Part shown: in pieces, positions 1 to 8,464 of the stretch | Layout: each line of letters begins with the position of its first letter | Numbering within the stretch: the first letter of the stretch is position 1 | NCBI GenBank assembly: GCA_046260765.1 | Contig: JBHEOO010000009.1 | Coordinates: 30,756-94,755, forward strand | DNA: 64,000 nucleotides | Direction of reading: 5' to 3' | Origin: Chromatocurvus sp046260765 | GTDB taxonomy: Bacteria > Pseudomonadota > Gammaproteobacteria > Pseudomonadales > Halieaceae | The notes under the pieces: generated by a model | Databases searched by the model: none | The model's input: only the letters and a program-made list of their open reading frames with translations | Told to the model about the DNA's origin: nothing | Made by a program: the position numbers and the translations under genes

Positions 1-670
1 CAATACACCAACCCGCGACCAGCAGTGATGCCAGCAGATAGCCACCGGGAATACTCCCGGCATCGCCCATGAACAGCCGCGCCGGAGGGAAATTAAGGAA
101 AAGGAGACCGGTGAATGCACCCGCCGTAGCAAGGCAGAAAGCGACGTACCAGTCGCTCGCACCCTGCAGGGCGGCAAGGACGCCAAGGACCAGGGAGGCT
201 GAAAGGGCCTGCAGTGCAGCGAGTCCGTCAATACCATCCATAAAGTTGAAAAGATTGATGAACGCAAGAATCCAGAGCGCGGCAAGTCCGGCAAAGGCCC
301 AGTCTGATGGGCTCTGTCCGGGGCTGCAGAGCCAGAGCGCCGTCAGCGACGCGGCCAGTGCATACAGCCCCAGACGCAGGCGAACGCCCAGATGCGCGAG
401 ATCATCGGCCAGACCCAGCAACGACAGAAGAGCACTGGTGATGAGCAACACAAAGCCGGCCCACGGCAGCGGCGGACCGACGAGGAGCAGCGACAGCGAC
501 AGCGCGGAGAACACCGCGACACCGGCACCGCTGACAGTTGCCACGCGGTGTGAGCTGCGCGCTTCCGGGTGCGCCAACCAGCCGGCGGCTGCGGCTCGCT
601 GCCGATACACCACGCACAAAGCCGTCGCGGCCATCATGGCGAGAAAGAAAACAGGCAGCGTGTTGTTCAC
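1..670 (-). CDS. WecA/MraY-family undecaprenyl-phosphate glycosyl-1-phosphate transferase (WbpL-like), 3' end cut by window
   Basis: An integral membrane enzyme that transfers a sugar-1-phosphate from a UDP-sugar to undecaprenyl phosphate, the first step of O-antigen or capsule assembly. It reads from GTG at 670 (VNNTLPVFFLAMMA) as a series of hydrophobic helices. Family signatures are visible: the acidic pair in LGLADDL, the catalytic NLFNFMDGIDGL and the FMGDAGSIPGGY loop. The first 223 residues are present; the end lies left of the window. Its GTG overlaps the TGA of the upstream epimerase (GTGA), so the two are translationally coupled. An epimerase next to this transferase resembles the wbpV-wbpL end of Pseudomonas O-antigen clusters. 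The sugar specificity cannot be read. Confidence 0.85.
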   Translation of the reverse strand, partial: MNNTLPVFFLAMMAATALCVVYRQRAAAAGWLAHPEARSSHRVATVSGAGVAVFSALSLSLLLVGPPLPWAGFVLLITSALLSLLGLADDLAHLGVRLRLGLYALAASLTALWLCSPGQSPSDWAFAGLAALWILAFINLFNFMDGIDGLAALQALSASLVLGVLAALQGASDWYVAFCLATAGAFTGLLFLNFPPARLFMGDAGSIPGGYLLASLLVAGWCI

Positions 671-1617
671 GCGACGGTCGCAGTATCCAGCATCGTCGGC
701 AATACGTCCTCAAAACGCTGCTGCGGACGCCAGCCCGTTGCGGCACGTACCGCTGTACTGTCGTAAAGGTCGTGTCCGAGCAGTGCTGCGGTCGTCGCAC
801 CTGACATTGCGCCGTTTCGCAGATCGACGCAGGCGCCCAGAATACGCCAGCAGGCAGCCGGGAGAATCAGTCGGGGCGCGGGGCGCCCCATCGCATCGGC
901 CATCGCCAGCATCAGTCGTTGCGTGCTGTAGGCCTCCCCGTCGGTGACATTCCATACGGCGCCCGCTTTCGGCAGTGGCCCGGCAGCACCATTCACGAGG
1001 CTGACCACGAGTCGCACAAGATCATCGCGAGACACCATGGAACGCGCCCCTGCTTCCGGTATCAACGGCAGACCGCGCTTCACCCAGGACATCAACGACG
1101 CGAGGTTGCCGCCGACGCCCGCTCCGTAGACGAGAGCGGGGCGCAGCGACACAAGCTGCATTCTGGAATCGCCGGCGAGTCGGGACAGGGCGATTTCCGC
1201 GCGACGCTTACTGACGGCATAGGCTCCGCCAGGCTCAGCAAGCTCCGTCTCGCATCGAGGCTTCGGACCCGCGGCAGGCCCCATGGCCTTGACGCTGCTG
1301 AGGAAAATGAAGCGCTCCACGCCATCACGGACAGCGCGCCGGGCAAGCGCAAGGGTAGCCCTTTCGTTGACCGCGATATGCCGCACCGCGGGCGCCTGCC
1401 GATGTGCTATTCCCGCGCTGTGAACAACCACGTCCACACCCTGCAGCGACAGCGTCGGGGATAACGGTGTGCAAAGATCCTCGACGATATGCGCCGTTGA
1501 GGCTGGCGCAGCACCGTGACTTCGCACCAGGCAGACTACCTCGTGACCTGCATCAAGCAGTGCCCGGCACACAGCGCCGCCAATAAAACCCGTCGCTCCT
1601 GTTACAAGACACCTCAA
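667..1617 (-). CDS. NAD-dependent epimerase/dehydratase (nucleotide-sugar epimerase, extended SDR)
   Basis: Probably a UDP-sugar 4-epimerase or reductase that makes a precursor for the neighbouring transferase. The N-terminal Rossmann motif is VTGATGFIGG. LSSVKAMG supplies the Ser and YAVSK the Tyr-Lys of the SDR catalytic triad, and the C-terminal half has the extended-SDR substrate domain. I chose TTG at 1617 (LRCLVTG). The frame stays open to 1692, but that extension is Cys/Arg-rich and runs through a hairpin that looks like the terminator of the preceding gene. The length of 316 residues fits small WbpV-like epimerases. Its TGA overlaps the GTG of the transferase. The exact substrate is inference. 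Confidence 0.8.
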   Translation of the reverse strand: MRCLVTGATGFIGGAVCRALLDAGHEVVCLVRSHGAAPASTAHIVEDLCTPLSPTLSLQGVDVVVHSAGIAHRQAPAVRHIAVNERATLALARRAVRDGVERFIFLSSVKAMGPAAGPKPRCETELAEPGGAYAVSKRRAEIALSRLAGDSRMQLVSLRPALVYGAGVGGNLASLMSWVKRGLPLIPEAGARSMVSRDDLVRLVVSLVNGAAGPLPKAGAVWNVTDGEAYSTQRLMLAMADAMGRPAPRLILPAACWRILGACVDLRNGAMSGATTAALLGHDLYDSTAVRAATGWRPQQRFEDVLPTMLDTATVA

Positions 1618-1652
1618 ACGCCTGCAGCCCCCGCACCGAAAACCAGAAAGTG

Positions 1653-1679
1653 ACTGCCGCCGGAAAGTCCGGCAGCAGT
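1653..1679 (-). terminator. Hairpin after the comEA-like gene
   Basis: A 12-bp stem with one mismatch (core GCCGGA-AAG-TCCGGC) is followed on the minus strand by a modest T-rich stretch (TTTCTGGTTTT). It lies 32 bases past the comEA-like stop and ahead of the epimerase. A Rho-independent terminator is plausible, but the T tract is interrupted. Confidence 0.45.
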
Positions 1680-1710
1680 TGCCAGCGGCCATGATACGGA
1701 TGCCGTGGCC

Positions 1711-2022
1711 TCATTCCAGCGTTATCGCCTCCCGATTGCGCGCCAGGGTAGCCTCCCCGACACCGCTTACATCCATCAGCTCTTCGATGGACTCGAACGG
1801 TCCGTACATCTCCCGGTATTGCACGATAGCCTCGGCACGGGCTCGACCGACCCCCTGCAACACGGAGGACAGTTCCTCGGCATCTGCGGTGTTGATATTG
1901 ACCACTTGCGCTGGCGCCTGCTCCTGCATCGACACCTGCTCAAGAGGCTCTTCCTGCGCCTGCACAGATGGCACCAGCAGTCCGCCCGTTACCAGGCAAA
2001 TCAACAGTAAAAAAGTCTTCAT
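1711..2022 (-). CDS. ComEA-family helix-hairpin-helix DNA-binding protein
   Basis: A secreted or envelope-tethered 103-residue protein. The signal peptide is MKTFLLLICLVTGGLL...VQAQ, followed by a short Gln/Glu linker and then a ComEA-type tandem helix-hairpin-helix core (VNINTADAEEL, LQGVGRARAEAIVQYRE, LMDVSGVGEATL). Family members bind DNA without sequence specificity; in competent bacteria ComEA pulls DNA into the periplasm. Small single-domain versions like this are common in gammaproteobacteria, often without proof of competence. I use the ATG at 2022 with a GGAGA ribosome site, rather than the in-frame start at 2070 that would bury the signal peptide. No other competence gene is visible nearby. 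Confidence 0.85.
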   Translation of the reverse strand: MKTFLLLICLVTGGLLVPSVQAQEEPLEQVSMQEQAPAQVVNINTADAEELSSVLQGVGRARAEAIVQYREMYGPFESIEELMDVSGVGEATLARNREAITLE

Positions 2023-2170
2023 CGCATCGTCTCCATGACTGTATTGCGATACCGGCAGAGTGCACGGCACGCGGCAGCCGCCATCCCGGCAACTGGTCCC
2101 TGAAGACTAGCAGGTGCCGGGAGGCGTCCAAAGACAATGAATCGATCTGATGGAAAAGCGCATCGGCGGA

Positions 2171-2908
2171 CTATCCGGCCGCGACAGAAAGCTCTGCAAT
2201 GATCGCGTTAAGAGCAGTGACGGGGTCTGCGGCCGATGTTACAGAGCGACCAATCACGAGATAATCCGAACCCAGTTCCAGTGCGGCGGCGGGGGTCACC
2301 ACACGGCGCTGGTCTCCCGCATCGCCACCCGACGTGCGAATGCCAGGCGTCACCAGGGCGAATGCATCGCCGCAGGCACGTCGCAGCGACGGTGCCTCCT
2401 GTGCTGAGCAAACAACGCCGTCGAGACCGGCACTCGCCGTCAGCGTGGCCAGTCGCAGAACCCGCTCGGCCACCGTTTCCGTATAACCCAGCTCGGCGAA
2501 ATCAGACTCGTCCATGCTGGTCAGCACGGTAACGCCTATCAGCAGCGGCGGACGGCGACAGCCCGTCATCGCCTGCACCGCGGCCTCGAGCATGCGCCTG
2601 CCACCACTGGCGTGCACGTTGACCATCCAGACCCCGAGATCCGCGGCGGCGCGCAAGGCCTGCGCGACGGTATTGGGAATATCGTGAAACTTGAGATCCA
2701 GGAAAACCTCGAAACCGGCGTGCTGCAATTGCTCGACTACGGCGGGCCCCGCGCGGGTAAACAATTCCTTGCCCACCTTTACGCGGCAGAGCTGCGGGTC
2801 GAGGCGTCCGGCCAGGGCAAGCGCCGCCCTCGCATCGGCTACATCGAGGGCGACAATGATCGGGGAGCCCGGGATGCGTCCGCCGGATGAGTCATTCACG
2901 GGCGACAA
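2171..2908 (-). CDS. pyrF: Orotidine 5'-phosphate decarboxylase
   Basis: Catalyses the last step of UMP synthesis, decarboxylation of OMP, as a soluble TIM barrel. The characteristic strand-loop signatures are intact: IIVALDVADA at the N terminus, the catalytic DLKFHDIPNT, WMVNVHASGG, VCSAQEA, LVTPGIRTSGGDAGDQRR and the phosphate-binding YLVIGRSVT. The 245 residues match the E. coli enzyme. The start at 2908 overlaps the end of lapA by 17 bases. In E. coli lapB sits between lapA and pyrF; here it is absent. Confidence 0.95.
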   Translation of the reverse strand: MSPVNDSSGGRIPGSPIIVALDVADARAALALAGRLDPQLCRVKVGKELFTRAGPAVVEQLQHAGFEVFLDLKFHDIPNTVAQALRAAADLGVWMVNVHASGGRRMLEAAVQAMTGCRRPPLLIGVTVLTSMDESDFAELGYTETVAERVLRLATLTASAGLDGVVCSAQEAPSLRRACGDAFALVTPGIRTSGGDAGDQRRVVTPAAALELGSDYLVIGRSVTSAADPVTALNAIIAELSVAAG

Positions 2909-3197
2909 TACCGCGGTGGCGCAGGCGCTCAGCTTCGCGCTGGGCCCCGGTCAGCTGCCGGTTGAGCAGGCGCATGCGTGTGCGCAGGCGCAGGGAAACA
3001 AAACTGGACATGAGCACACCGCACAGCCCGCCGAGAGCGAACGCCGCCAACACCCACAGCGCCAGGCTGCGGGGTGCGAACTGGTAAAAAAACAGATCAA
3101 GAGGAACCCGGACTTCATTCTGCAGCGCGAACAGTACACCGATACCCGCCATGGCAAAGACCACGACGATACCGGCGATGCCGCGCAAAAAACTCAC
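2892..3197 (-). CDS. lapA: LapA family inner-membrane protein (DUF1049)
   Basis: A small protein of 101 residues with two hydrophobic helices (about residues 5-27 and 42-65) and a charged coiled-coil-like C terminus (RLRTRMRLLNRQLTGAQREAERL). In E. coli, LapA works with LapB in controlling lipopolysaccharide synthesis through LpxC turnover. Its ATG overlaps the ihfB stop (ATGA), and its own end overlaps pyrF, so the three genes form one transcript. No LapB partner is present locally. Confidence 0.85.
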   Translation of the reverse strand: MSFLRGIAGIVVVFAMAGIGVLFALQNEVRVPLDLFFYQFAPRSLALWVLAAFALGGLCGVLMSSFVSLRLRTRMRLLNRQLTGAQREAERLRHRGIVARE

Positions 3198-3490
3198 AGG
3201 CCCGCTTCCAGGCCGAGGTTCACACGCTCCCGAAGTTCCTTGCCCGGCTTGAAGTGGGGAACATACTTGCCGGTGAGCTGCACCGTATCGCCGGTCTTCG
3301 GGTTGCGGCCGCGACGCGGCTCGCGGTAGTGCAGTGAAAAGCTCCCGAAACCGCGGATTTCGATACGTCCGCCAGAGGACAGCGACTGCGACATGTGTTC
3401 GAGTATGGTCTTGATCGCCAGCTCAACATCTTTGGTGGACAGCTGTGTCTGTCGGGCGGCGATCGCCTCGATCAGCTCGCTCTTGGTCAT
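3194..3490 (-). CDS. ihfB: Integration host factor subunit beta
   Basis: DNA-bending nucleoid protein that pairs with IHF-alpha. The 98 residues show the DNABII fold: MTKSELIEAIA at the N terminus, IEIRGFGSFSLHYR, and the minor-groove arm with the intercalating proline in GRNPKTGD. It lies downstream of rpsA, as in E. coli and Pseudomonas, and is separated from it by a terminator and about 90 bases that could hold its own promoter. It overlaps lapA by ATGA. Confidence 0.96.
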   Translation of the reverse strand: MTKSELIEAIAARQTQLSTKDVELAIKTILEHMSQSLSSGGRIEIRGFGSFSLHYREPRRGRNPKTGDTVQLTGKYVPHFKPGKELRERVNLGLEAGL

Positions 3491-3587
3491 GCGTCATTCG
3501 CCCCTGCCGTCAATTCCGGGACTGTGCCCGCCGTGTCTACCTATTCTGTACGTTCCGCAACATTCATACAAGTGCTTATTTTTTAAC

Positions 3588-3616
3588 AAAAAAAAGGACC
3601 CGAAGGCCCTTTTTTT
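3588..3616 (-). terminator. Rho-independent terminator after rpsA
   Basis: Read on the minus strand, an A tract, a GGGCC-TTCG-GGTCC stem with a stable UUCG-type loop, and an eight-base T tract. It starts about 40 bases past the rpsA stop. Because the flanking A and T runs pair, it could work in both directions. A second GC hairpin (GGCCC-CTGC-GGGCC) lies at 3626-3639, nearer the rpsA stop. Confidence 0.85.
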
Positions 3617-3657
3617 CGTCGACGAGGCCCCTGCGGGCCCCGCGCTGCAGACATAGA

Positions 3658-5328
3658 CTATTTTTCGCTCATCTGCTGCTTGATCAGATCGCCGATCGTG
3701 CCTGGCGAGCTCTGCTCTTCTTCTTTGAGCGACTTGACCGCGTCTTTCTCGTCGTCGAAGTCCTTGGCCTTGATCGAGAGAGCCAAAGTGCGGTTCTTGC
3801 GATCCACCGAGATGATCTTGGCTTCCACGCTGTCGCCGACCTTGAACTGGGCGCGCGCATCGTCAACCTTCTCGCGGCTGATATCGGACGCTTTCAATAC
3901 ACCCTCGACTTCCTCTGCCAGCTTGATGGTCACCGACTTGGCGTCTACCTCGGTGACTTCACCCGTCACGATCGCGCCGCGATCATTGACCGCCACGTAG
4001 TTGGAGAACGGATCATCCTCAAGCTGCTTGATGCCCAGTGAAATGCGCTCTCGCTCCGGGTCGATGGACAGGATGACCGTCTCGATCTCGTCGCCCTTCT
4101 TGTAGCTGCGCACCGCTTCCTCGCCGACTTCATTCCAGCTGATGTCGGACAGGTGCACCAGGCCGTCGATATTGCCGTCGAGGCCAATAAAGATGCCGAA
4201 GTCGGTGATCGACTTGATGCTGCCGGATATACGATCGCCTTTGCTGTGCTCGGCGGCAAACGCGTCCCAGGGATTCTGCTGGCACTGCTTTATACCCAGC
4301 GAGATGCGACGACGCTCCTCGTCGATATCCAGCACCATGACTTCGACCTCGTCACCCACCTGGACAATCTTGGAGGGGTGGACGTTCTTGTTGGTCCAGT
4401 CCATCTCGGAGACGTGGACCAGCCCCTCGACACCCTCTTCGATCTCGGCAAAACAACCGTAATCGGTTAGGTTGGTGACGCGCGCCAGCACGCGGCTGCC
4501 TTCCGGGTAGCGCCCGGTGATCTCGACCCAGGGATCCTCGCCAAGCTGCTTGAGGCCCAGGGAAACTCGGTTGCGCTCGCGATCAAACTTGAGCACCTTG
4601 ACGTCCATTTCCTGGCCGACTTCCACAATTTCGGACGGATGCTTGATGCGCTTCCACGCCATATCGGTAATGTGCAGCAGACCGTCTACGCCACCGAGAT
4701 CGACAAATGCGCCGTAGTCGGTGAGGTTCTTGACGATACCCTTGATGGTCATGCCTTCCTGCAGGCTTTCCAGCAGAGCCTCTCGCTCGACGCTGTTTGC
4801 CGCTTCCATGACAGCGCGACGCGAAACCACGACGTTATTGCGCTTCTGGTCGAGCTTGATGACCTTGAATTCGAGTTCCTTGTTCTCCAGGTGAGCGGTA
4901 TCGCGCACCGGACGAACATCCACCAGGGAACCAGGCAGGAAGGCCCGGATGGTGTTGATGTCGACGGTGAAGCCGCCCTTGACCTTGCCATTGATGTGGC
5001 CCTTGATGACCTCATCTGCGGCATGCGCTGCTTCGAGCTCTTTCCAGGACTCGGCGCGCTTTGCTTTCTCGCGTGAAAGCTTGGTTTCACCAAAGCCATC
5101 CTCGACGGTCTCCAGCGCCACCTGCACTTCGTCACCGATGCTGAGGCTGCACTCGCCCGACGCATCGATAAACTGAGAGCGGGGGATCACACCCTCCGAC
5201 TTCAGGCCCGCGTGAACGGTGACCCACTCGTTGTCGATATCAATGACGACGCCGGTGACGATAGCGCCCGGCTGCATATCAACGGTTTTCAGGCTTTCTT
5301 CAAAAAGATCGGCGAACGATTCGCTCAT
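3658..5328 (-). CDS. rpsA: 30S ribosomal protein S1
   Basis: Binds mRNA leaders and delivers them to the 30S subunit. The 556 residues hold six S1/OB domains; the later ones are recognisable as repeated GxVxxxxxxGxFVxLxxxxGLxHxS units (for example LTDYGAFVDLGGVDGLLHITDM and DFGIFIGLDGNIDGLVHLSD). The length is that of the long proteobacterial form. It lies just after cmk, as in E. coli. An AGGT ribosome site sits ahead of the ATG, and the leader contains a stem-loop (5354-5371). S1 represses its own translation in E. coli; the same here is inference. Confidence 0.97.
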   Translation of the reverse strand: MSESFADLFEESLKTVDMQPGAIVTGVVIDIDNEWVTVHAGLKSEGVIPRSQFIDASGECSLSIGDEVQVALETVEDGFGETKLSREKAKRAESWKELEAAHAADEVIKGHINGKVKGGFTVDINTIRAFLPGSLVDVRPVRDTAHLENKELEFKVIKLDQKRNNVVVSRRAVMEAANSVEREALLESLQEGMTIKGIVKNLTDYGAFVDLGGVDGLLHITDMAWKRIKHPSEIVEVGQEMDVKVLKFDRERNRVSLGLKQLGEDPWVEITGRYPEGSRVLARVTNLTDYGCFAEIEEGVEGLVHVSEMDWTNKNVHPSKIVQVGDEVEVMVLDIDEERRRISLGIKQCQQNPWDAFAAEHSKGDRISGSIKSITDFGIFIGLDGNIDGLVHLSDISWNEVGEEAVRSYKKGDEIETVILSIDPERERISLGIKQLEDDPFSNYVAVNDRGAIVTGEVTEVDAKSVTIKLAEEVEGVLKASDISREKVDDARAQFKVGDSVEAKIISVDRKNRTLALSIKAKDFDDEKDAVKSLKEEEQSSPGTIGDLIKQQMSEK

Positions 5329-5353
5329 TACACATTACCTGTCTATAAAGATG

Positions 5354-5371
5354 TGCAGTGATCACACTGCA
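5354..5371 (-). promoter_or_regulatory. Stem-loop in the rpsA leader
   Basis: A perfect 7-bp stem (TGCAGTG / CACTGCA) around an ATCA loop, 26 bases upstream of the rpsA start. The position suits a structured translation-initiation region of the kind S1 uses for autoregulation. No experimental counterpart is claimed. Confidence 0.35.
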
Positions 5372-5485
5372 ACCGACCCTCCAGCCGGGCCGGGACTCAT
5401 TAAAAAAAACCACCTGAACCACCCGGACTGGATTGGCGGCGGGATCAGATGGTACTTGGTGCTGTACCTTTCTTCTTTAGGGGCT

Positions 5486-6172
5486 TCAGGCGCCGATGCC
5501 TCTTCGGGACGCCTCCAGCAGGACCGCATCGAATACGGCATCCGCCGGCGTTGTCGTGCTGTCGATGACAACGGCGTCACGGGCGGGGACCAGTGGCGCA
5601 ACGCTGCGGTTGCTGTCGCGCGCGTCCCTTTCCTTGATGTCCTCAAGAAGGCGCGGGAGACTAACACTTCCACCCTTGCCCCGCAACTGCTCGTAGCGCC
5701 GCCGCGCACGCTCTTCTGCACTCGCAGTAAGGAAGATTTTCAGCGGTGCGTCGGGAAACACCACGGTCCCCATATCGCGGCCGTCCGCAACCAGGCCCGG
5801 TGCCTGGCGGAAGTCGCGCTGACGGTCCAGCAGCGCGGCACGCACCGACGGCAGCGCGGCCACCACCGACGCCCCGCGACCGCCCTCCTCTGATCGGATC
5901 GCGGCTGTGGCATCCTCGCCGGCATAAATCACACCAACCTCGCCGTCGTCGCCCATCACGAAGCGCGTATCGAGCTGTCGCGCGACCTCCGCCACCGCAG
6001 GCTCGTCCGCCCAGTCGACGCCCGCCTGCAGGCAGGCGTAGCCGGTGATACGGTACAGGGCTCCGCTGTCGAGGAGGTGCCAGCCGAAGTGCTCCGCGAG
6101 CATTCGCGACAGTGTGCCTTTGCCCGCACCACCCGGCCCGTCCACGGTAACCACCGGCGATGATGTCATCAC
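5486..6172 (-). CDS. cmk: Cytidylate kinase
   Basis: Phosphorylates CMP and dCMP with ATP in the cytoplasm. The P-loop is DGPGGAGKGTLSR; the CMP-binding SGALYR follows, and the lid has DGRDMGTVVFPDAPLKIFL with SAEERARRR. The 228 residues match the bacterial family. Its ATG overlaps the aroA stop (ATGA), so it is translated with the aromatic operon. It sits 157 bases before rpsA, the order conserved across gammaproteobacteria. Confidence 0.96.
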   Translation of the reverse strand: MMTSSPVVTVDGPGGAGKGTLSRMLAEHFGWHLLDSGALYRITGYACLQAGVDWADEPAVAEVARQLDTRFVMGDDGEVGVIYAGEDATAAIRSEEGGRGASVVAALPSVRAALLDRQRDFRQAPGLVADGRDMGTVVFPDAPLKIFLTASAEERARRRYEQLRGKGGSVSLPRLLEDIKERDARDSNRSVAPLVPARDAVVIDSTTTPADAVFDAVLLEASRRGIGA

Positions 6173-7479
6173 GCCGGCCCTGCCTGTGTAGAGATCTGCA
6201 GACCCAGGCCGCGCGCCATGGCATCAAAACCGGGGAAAGAGGTTGCAACGGTATCGCAGTCCATGACATAGATTTCGCGCTCGGCGCGGAGTGCCGCCAC
6301 CGCGAAGGCCATCGCAATACGGTGATCGTGATGCGTATGGATGACCCCGCCACCAATGGCTCCGCCCTCGATTACAATGCCATCCGGCCGCGGCTCATTG
6401 CGGATGCCCAGCGTGGCAAGCCCTTCTGCCATGCTGGCAATGCGATCGCTTTCCTTGACCCGCAGCTCCTCGGCGCCACTCAGGGTCGTCCTGCCCTCGG
6501 CACAGGCGGCGGCGATAAACAGCACCGGAAACTCGTCGATTGCCAGCGGCACCTGATCCTCGGGAATGTCAATGCCGCGCAACGGCGCGTGACGCACCAG
6601 AATATCGGCCACCGGCTCACCGCCGGCATCGTGCTCGTTGATGATCGTGATATCGGCACCCATCAGGGTAAGAATACTGATAATGCCGGTGCGCGTGGGA
6701 TTGACCCCGACATGGGTCAGCAGCAGTTCGGAACCCGGCGCGATCGTCGCCGCCACCATGAAAAACGCAGCAGAGGAGATATCCGCCGGCACGTCGATGT
6801 CGGCGCCAGAAAGCCGGCCGCCGCCGCGCAGCTGAATGACACCATTGTCGCGGGTGACCTCGTAACCGAAGCCGCGCAGCATGCGCTCGGTGTGGTCACG
6901 CGTCGGCGCCGGTTCCGTCACCGAGGTACAGCCCTCTGCATAAAGCCCCGCCAGAAGCAGGCAGGATTTGACCTGGGCGCTGGCGATCGGCATCGGGTAG
7001 TGAATGCCACGCAGGCCATTACTCGCGGCAATCTGCAGCGGCGGACGGTCACCCTCGGCCGCCGTGATATGAGCGCCCATCTGCCCAAGCGGCTCCATGA
7101 CACGCGCCATGGGACGACGGCACAGGGATTCATCCCCGGTCAATCGGCTGGCGAAAGGCTGTCCCGCCAGCAGGCCGCTGAGGAGCCGCATGCTGGTGCC
7201 GGAGTTACCCATGTCGAGCTCTTTTGTCGGGGCGCGCAGTCCATGGAGGCCGACGCCACTGACCCGTAGCTCACCGTTGGCGGGACCCGTCATCTCCACC
7301 CCCAGAGTACACAGGGCCGCCACAGTCGCCAGTGCGTCCTCACCCTCGAGGAACCCGCGGATGCGCGACTCGCCCTCGGCGATGGACGACAGCATCACTG
7401 AACGGTGGGATATCGACTTGTCGCCGGGAACGCGGACCTCACCGCTAATGGTGCCACCGGGAAACAGCTTGAATTCCAT
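6169..7479 (-). CDS. aroA: 3-phosphoshikimate 1-carboxyvinyltransferase (EPSP synthase), class II-like
   Basis: The sixth step of the shikimate pathway, joining shikimate-3-phosphate and PEP. The 436 residues show PGDKSISHRSVML at the N terminus, NSGTSMRLLSG, GDESLCRRPM, SAQVKS, RDHTERML, NPTRTG and LRVKESDRI. The set GDKS, SAQxK, RDHTE and NxTR is the one used to define class II EPSP synthases, whose known members are often poorly inhibited by glyphosate. The ATG at 7479 has an AGGAAG site; an in-frame TTG lies at 7521. In Pseudomonas the equivalent gene is fused to tyrA; here the two are separate. Confidence 0.95.
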   Translation of the reverse strand: MEFKLFPGGTISGEVRVPGDKSISHRSVMLSSIAEGESRIRGFLEGEDALATVAALCTLGVEMTGPANGELRVSGVGLHGLRAPTKELDMGNSGTSMRLLSGLLAGQPFASRLTGDESLCRRPMARVMEPLGQMGAHITAAEGDRPPLQIAASNGLRGIHYPMPIASAQVKSCLLLAGLYAEGCTSVTEPAPTRDHTERMLRGFGYEVTRDNGVIQLRGGGRLSGADIDVPADISSAAFFMVAATIAPGSELLLTHVGVNPTRTGIISILTLMGADITIINEHDAGGEPVADILVRHAPLRGIDIPEDQVPLAIDEFPVLFIAAACAEGRTTLSGAEELRVKESDRIASMAEGLATLGIRNEPRPDGIVIEGGAIGGGVIHTHHDHRIAMAFAVAALRAEREIYVMDCDTVATSFPGFDAMARGLGLQISTQAGPA

Positions 7480-7546
7480 AGCTTCGCTCTTCCTAAGCTC
7501 TTCCTGAAACCAGTCCTGCAATCAGCGCCCGGGTCAGGTTCTGCGG

Positions 7547-8464
7547 TCAGGATTGACCGCGCGTGGCAAGCCACTCTGAGAAGCCGTCCCGCGCGGTCTT
7601 TGCCGCCGTGAATGTCTGCAGCAGCGCGTCGCCGTCGCCGGCGTCAATCGCTGCCCGCAATGTACTAAGATGCTGTGAAAAGTCATCGACAGCTTCCAGC
7701 AACGCCTCGCGGTTGGCAAGCGCCACGTCGCGCCACATGACGGGATCGCTGGAGGCAATACGGGTAAAGTCGCGGAATCCCCCCGCAGCAAAGCGAAAAA
7801 CATCATCGCGGTGGGACGAACGTGCGAGGGTGTCGACCAGGCAGTAGGCGAGCATATGCGGCAGGTGACTGGTGGCTGCAAGTACACGATCGTGTGCACT
7901 GACCGCCATGCACACCACGCTGGCGCCCGCGGCGCGCCAGAGATTGCTGACCACGGCAAGCGCGTGCTCAGACGTGTTTTCCGCCGGAGTGAGAATCGTG
8001 AGGTGGTCCCGAAACAGGTCGCCTCTGGCAGCGCCCACGCCGCTGCGCTCGGAACCCGCTATGGGGTGGCCCAGGACCACCTGTGGCGGCACACAACCGT
8101 GCTGCTCGAACATACGCGCCTCCAGCCCGCCCTTGACGCTGGCGACGTCGGTGATAATTGTCGATGACCCGATACGGGCAGCCTCCCGGCTGAGGTCCGC
8201 CAGCAGGTCCGCAGCCGCCACTGTCGGAACACACAGCACGACAATATCCGCCTGCGCCAGCGCCTCCCGCGGCGAGTCCAGCGCCCGATCAACCACCCCA
8301 CGAGCGATGCCCTCGGCTATGGCGTCGGCCTGAGAATCGCAGGCCAGCAATTCATGCACTACAGCGGCATCACGCAAGGCCATCGCCAGTGACCCACCGA
8401 TAAGCCCCAGCCCGATAATCGCTACTGTCGGCGCCTGCTTCTCAGGCATGGCCAGGACGCACAT
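7547..8464 (-). CDS. tyrA: Prephenate dehydrogenase
   Basis: Converts prephenate to 4-hydroxyphenylpyruvate for tyrosine, using NAD(P). Seen: the Rossmann loop IIGLGLIGGSLAMAL, VLCVPT, the catalytic-His segment VVLGHPIAGSERSGVGAA, and SHLPHMLAYCLVD; the helical dimerisation domain follows. The 305 residues correspond to a stand-alone enzyme with neither a chorismate mutase nor an ACT domain. It abuts the pheA stop (ATG at 8464, TGA ending at 8465). A second ATG at 8449 is possible. hisC2, found between pheA and tyrA in Pseudomonas, is missing. Confidence 0.93.
   Translation of the reverse strand: MCVLAMPEKQAPTVAIIGLGLIGGSLAMALRDAAVVHELLACDSQADAIAEGIARGVVDRALDSPREALAQADIVVLCVPTVAAADLLADLSREAARIGSSTIITDVASVKGGLEARMFEQHGCVPPQVVLGHPIAGSERSGVGAARGDLFRDHLTILTPAENTSEHALAVVSNLWRAAGASVVCMAVSAHDRVLAATSHLPHMLAYCLVDTLARSSHRDDVFRFAAGGFRDFTRIASSDPVMWRDVALANREALLEAVDDFSQHLSTLRAAIDAGDGDALLQTFTAAKTARDGFSEWLATRGQS

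Noticed and set aside
69..947. A 292-codon plus-strand frame at the left edge
   Set aside because: It is antisense to the WecA-like transferase and epimerase, which carry clear active-site motifs. The product is Arg/Ala/Ser-rich.
1618..1692. N-terminal extension of the epimerase to 1692
   Set aside because: The added residues are Cys/Arg-rich and run through a hairpin terminator; the Rossmann motif starts right after the TTG at 1617.
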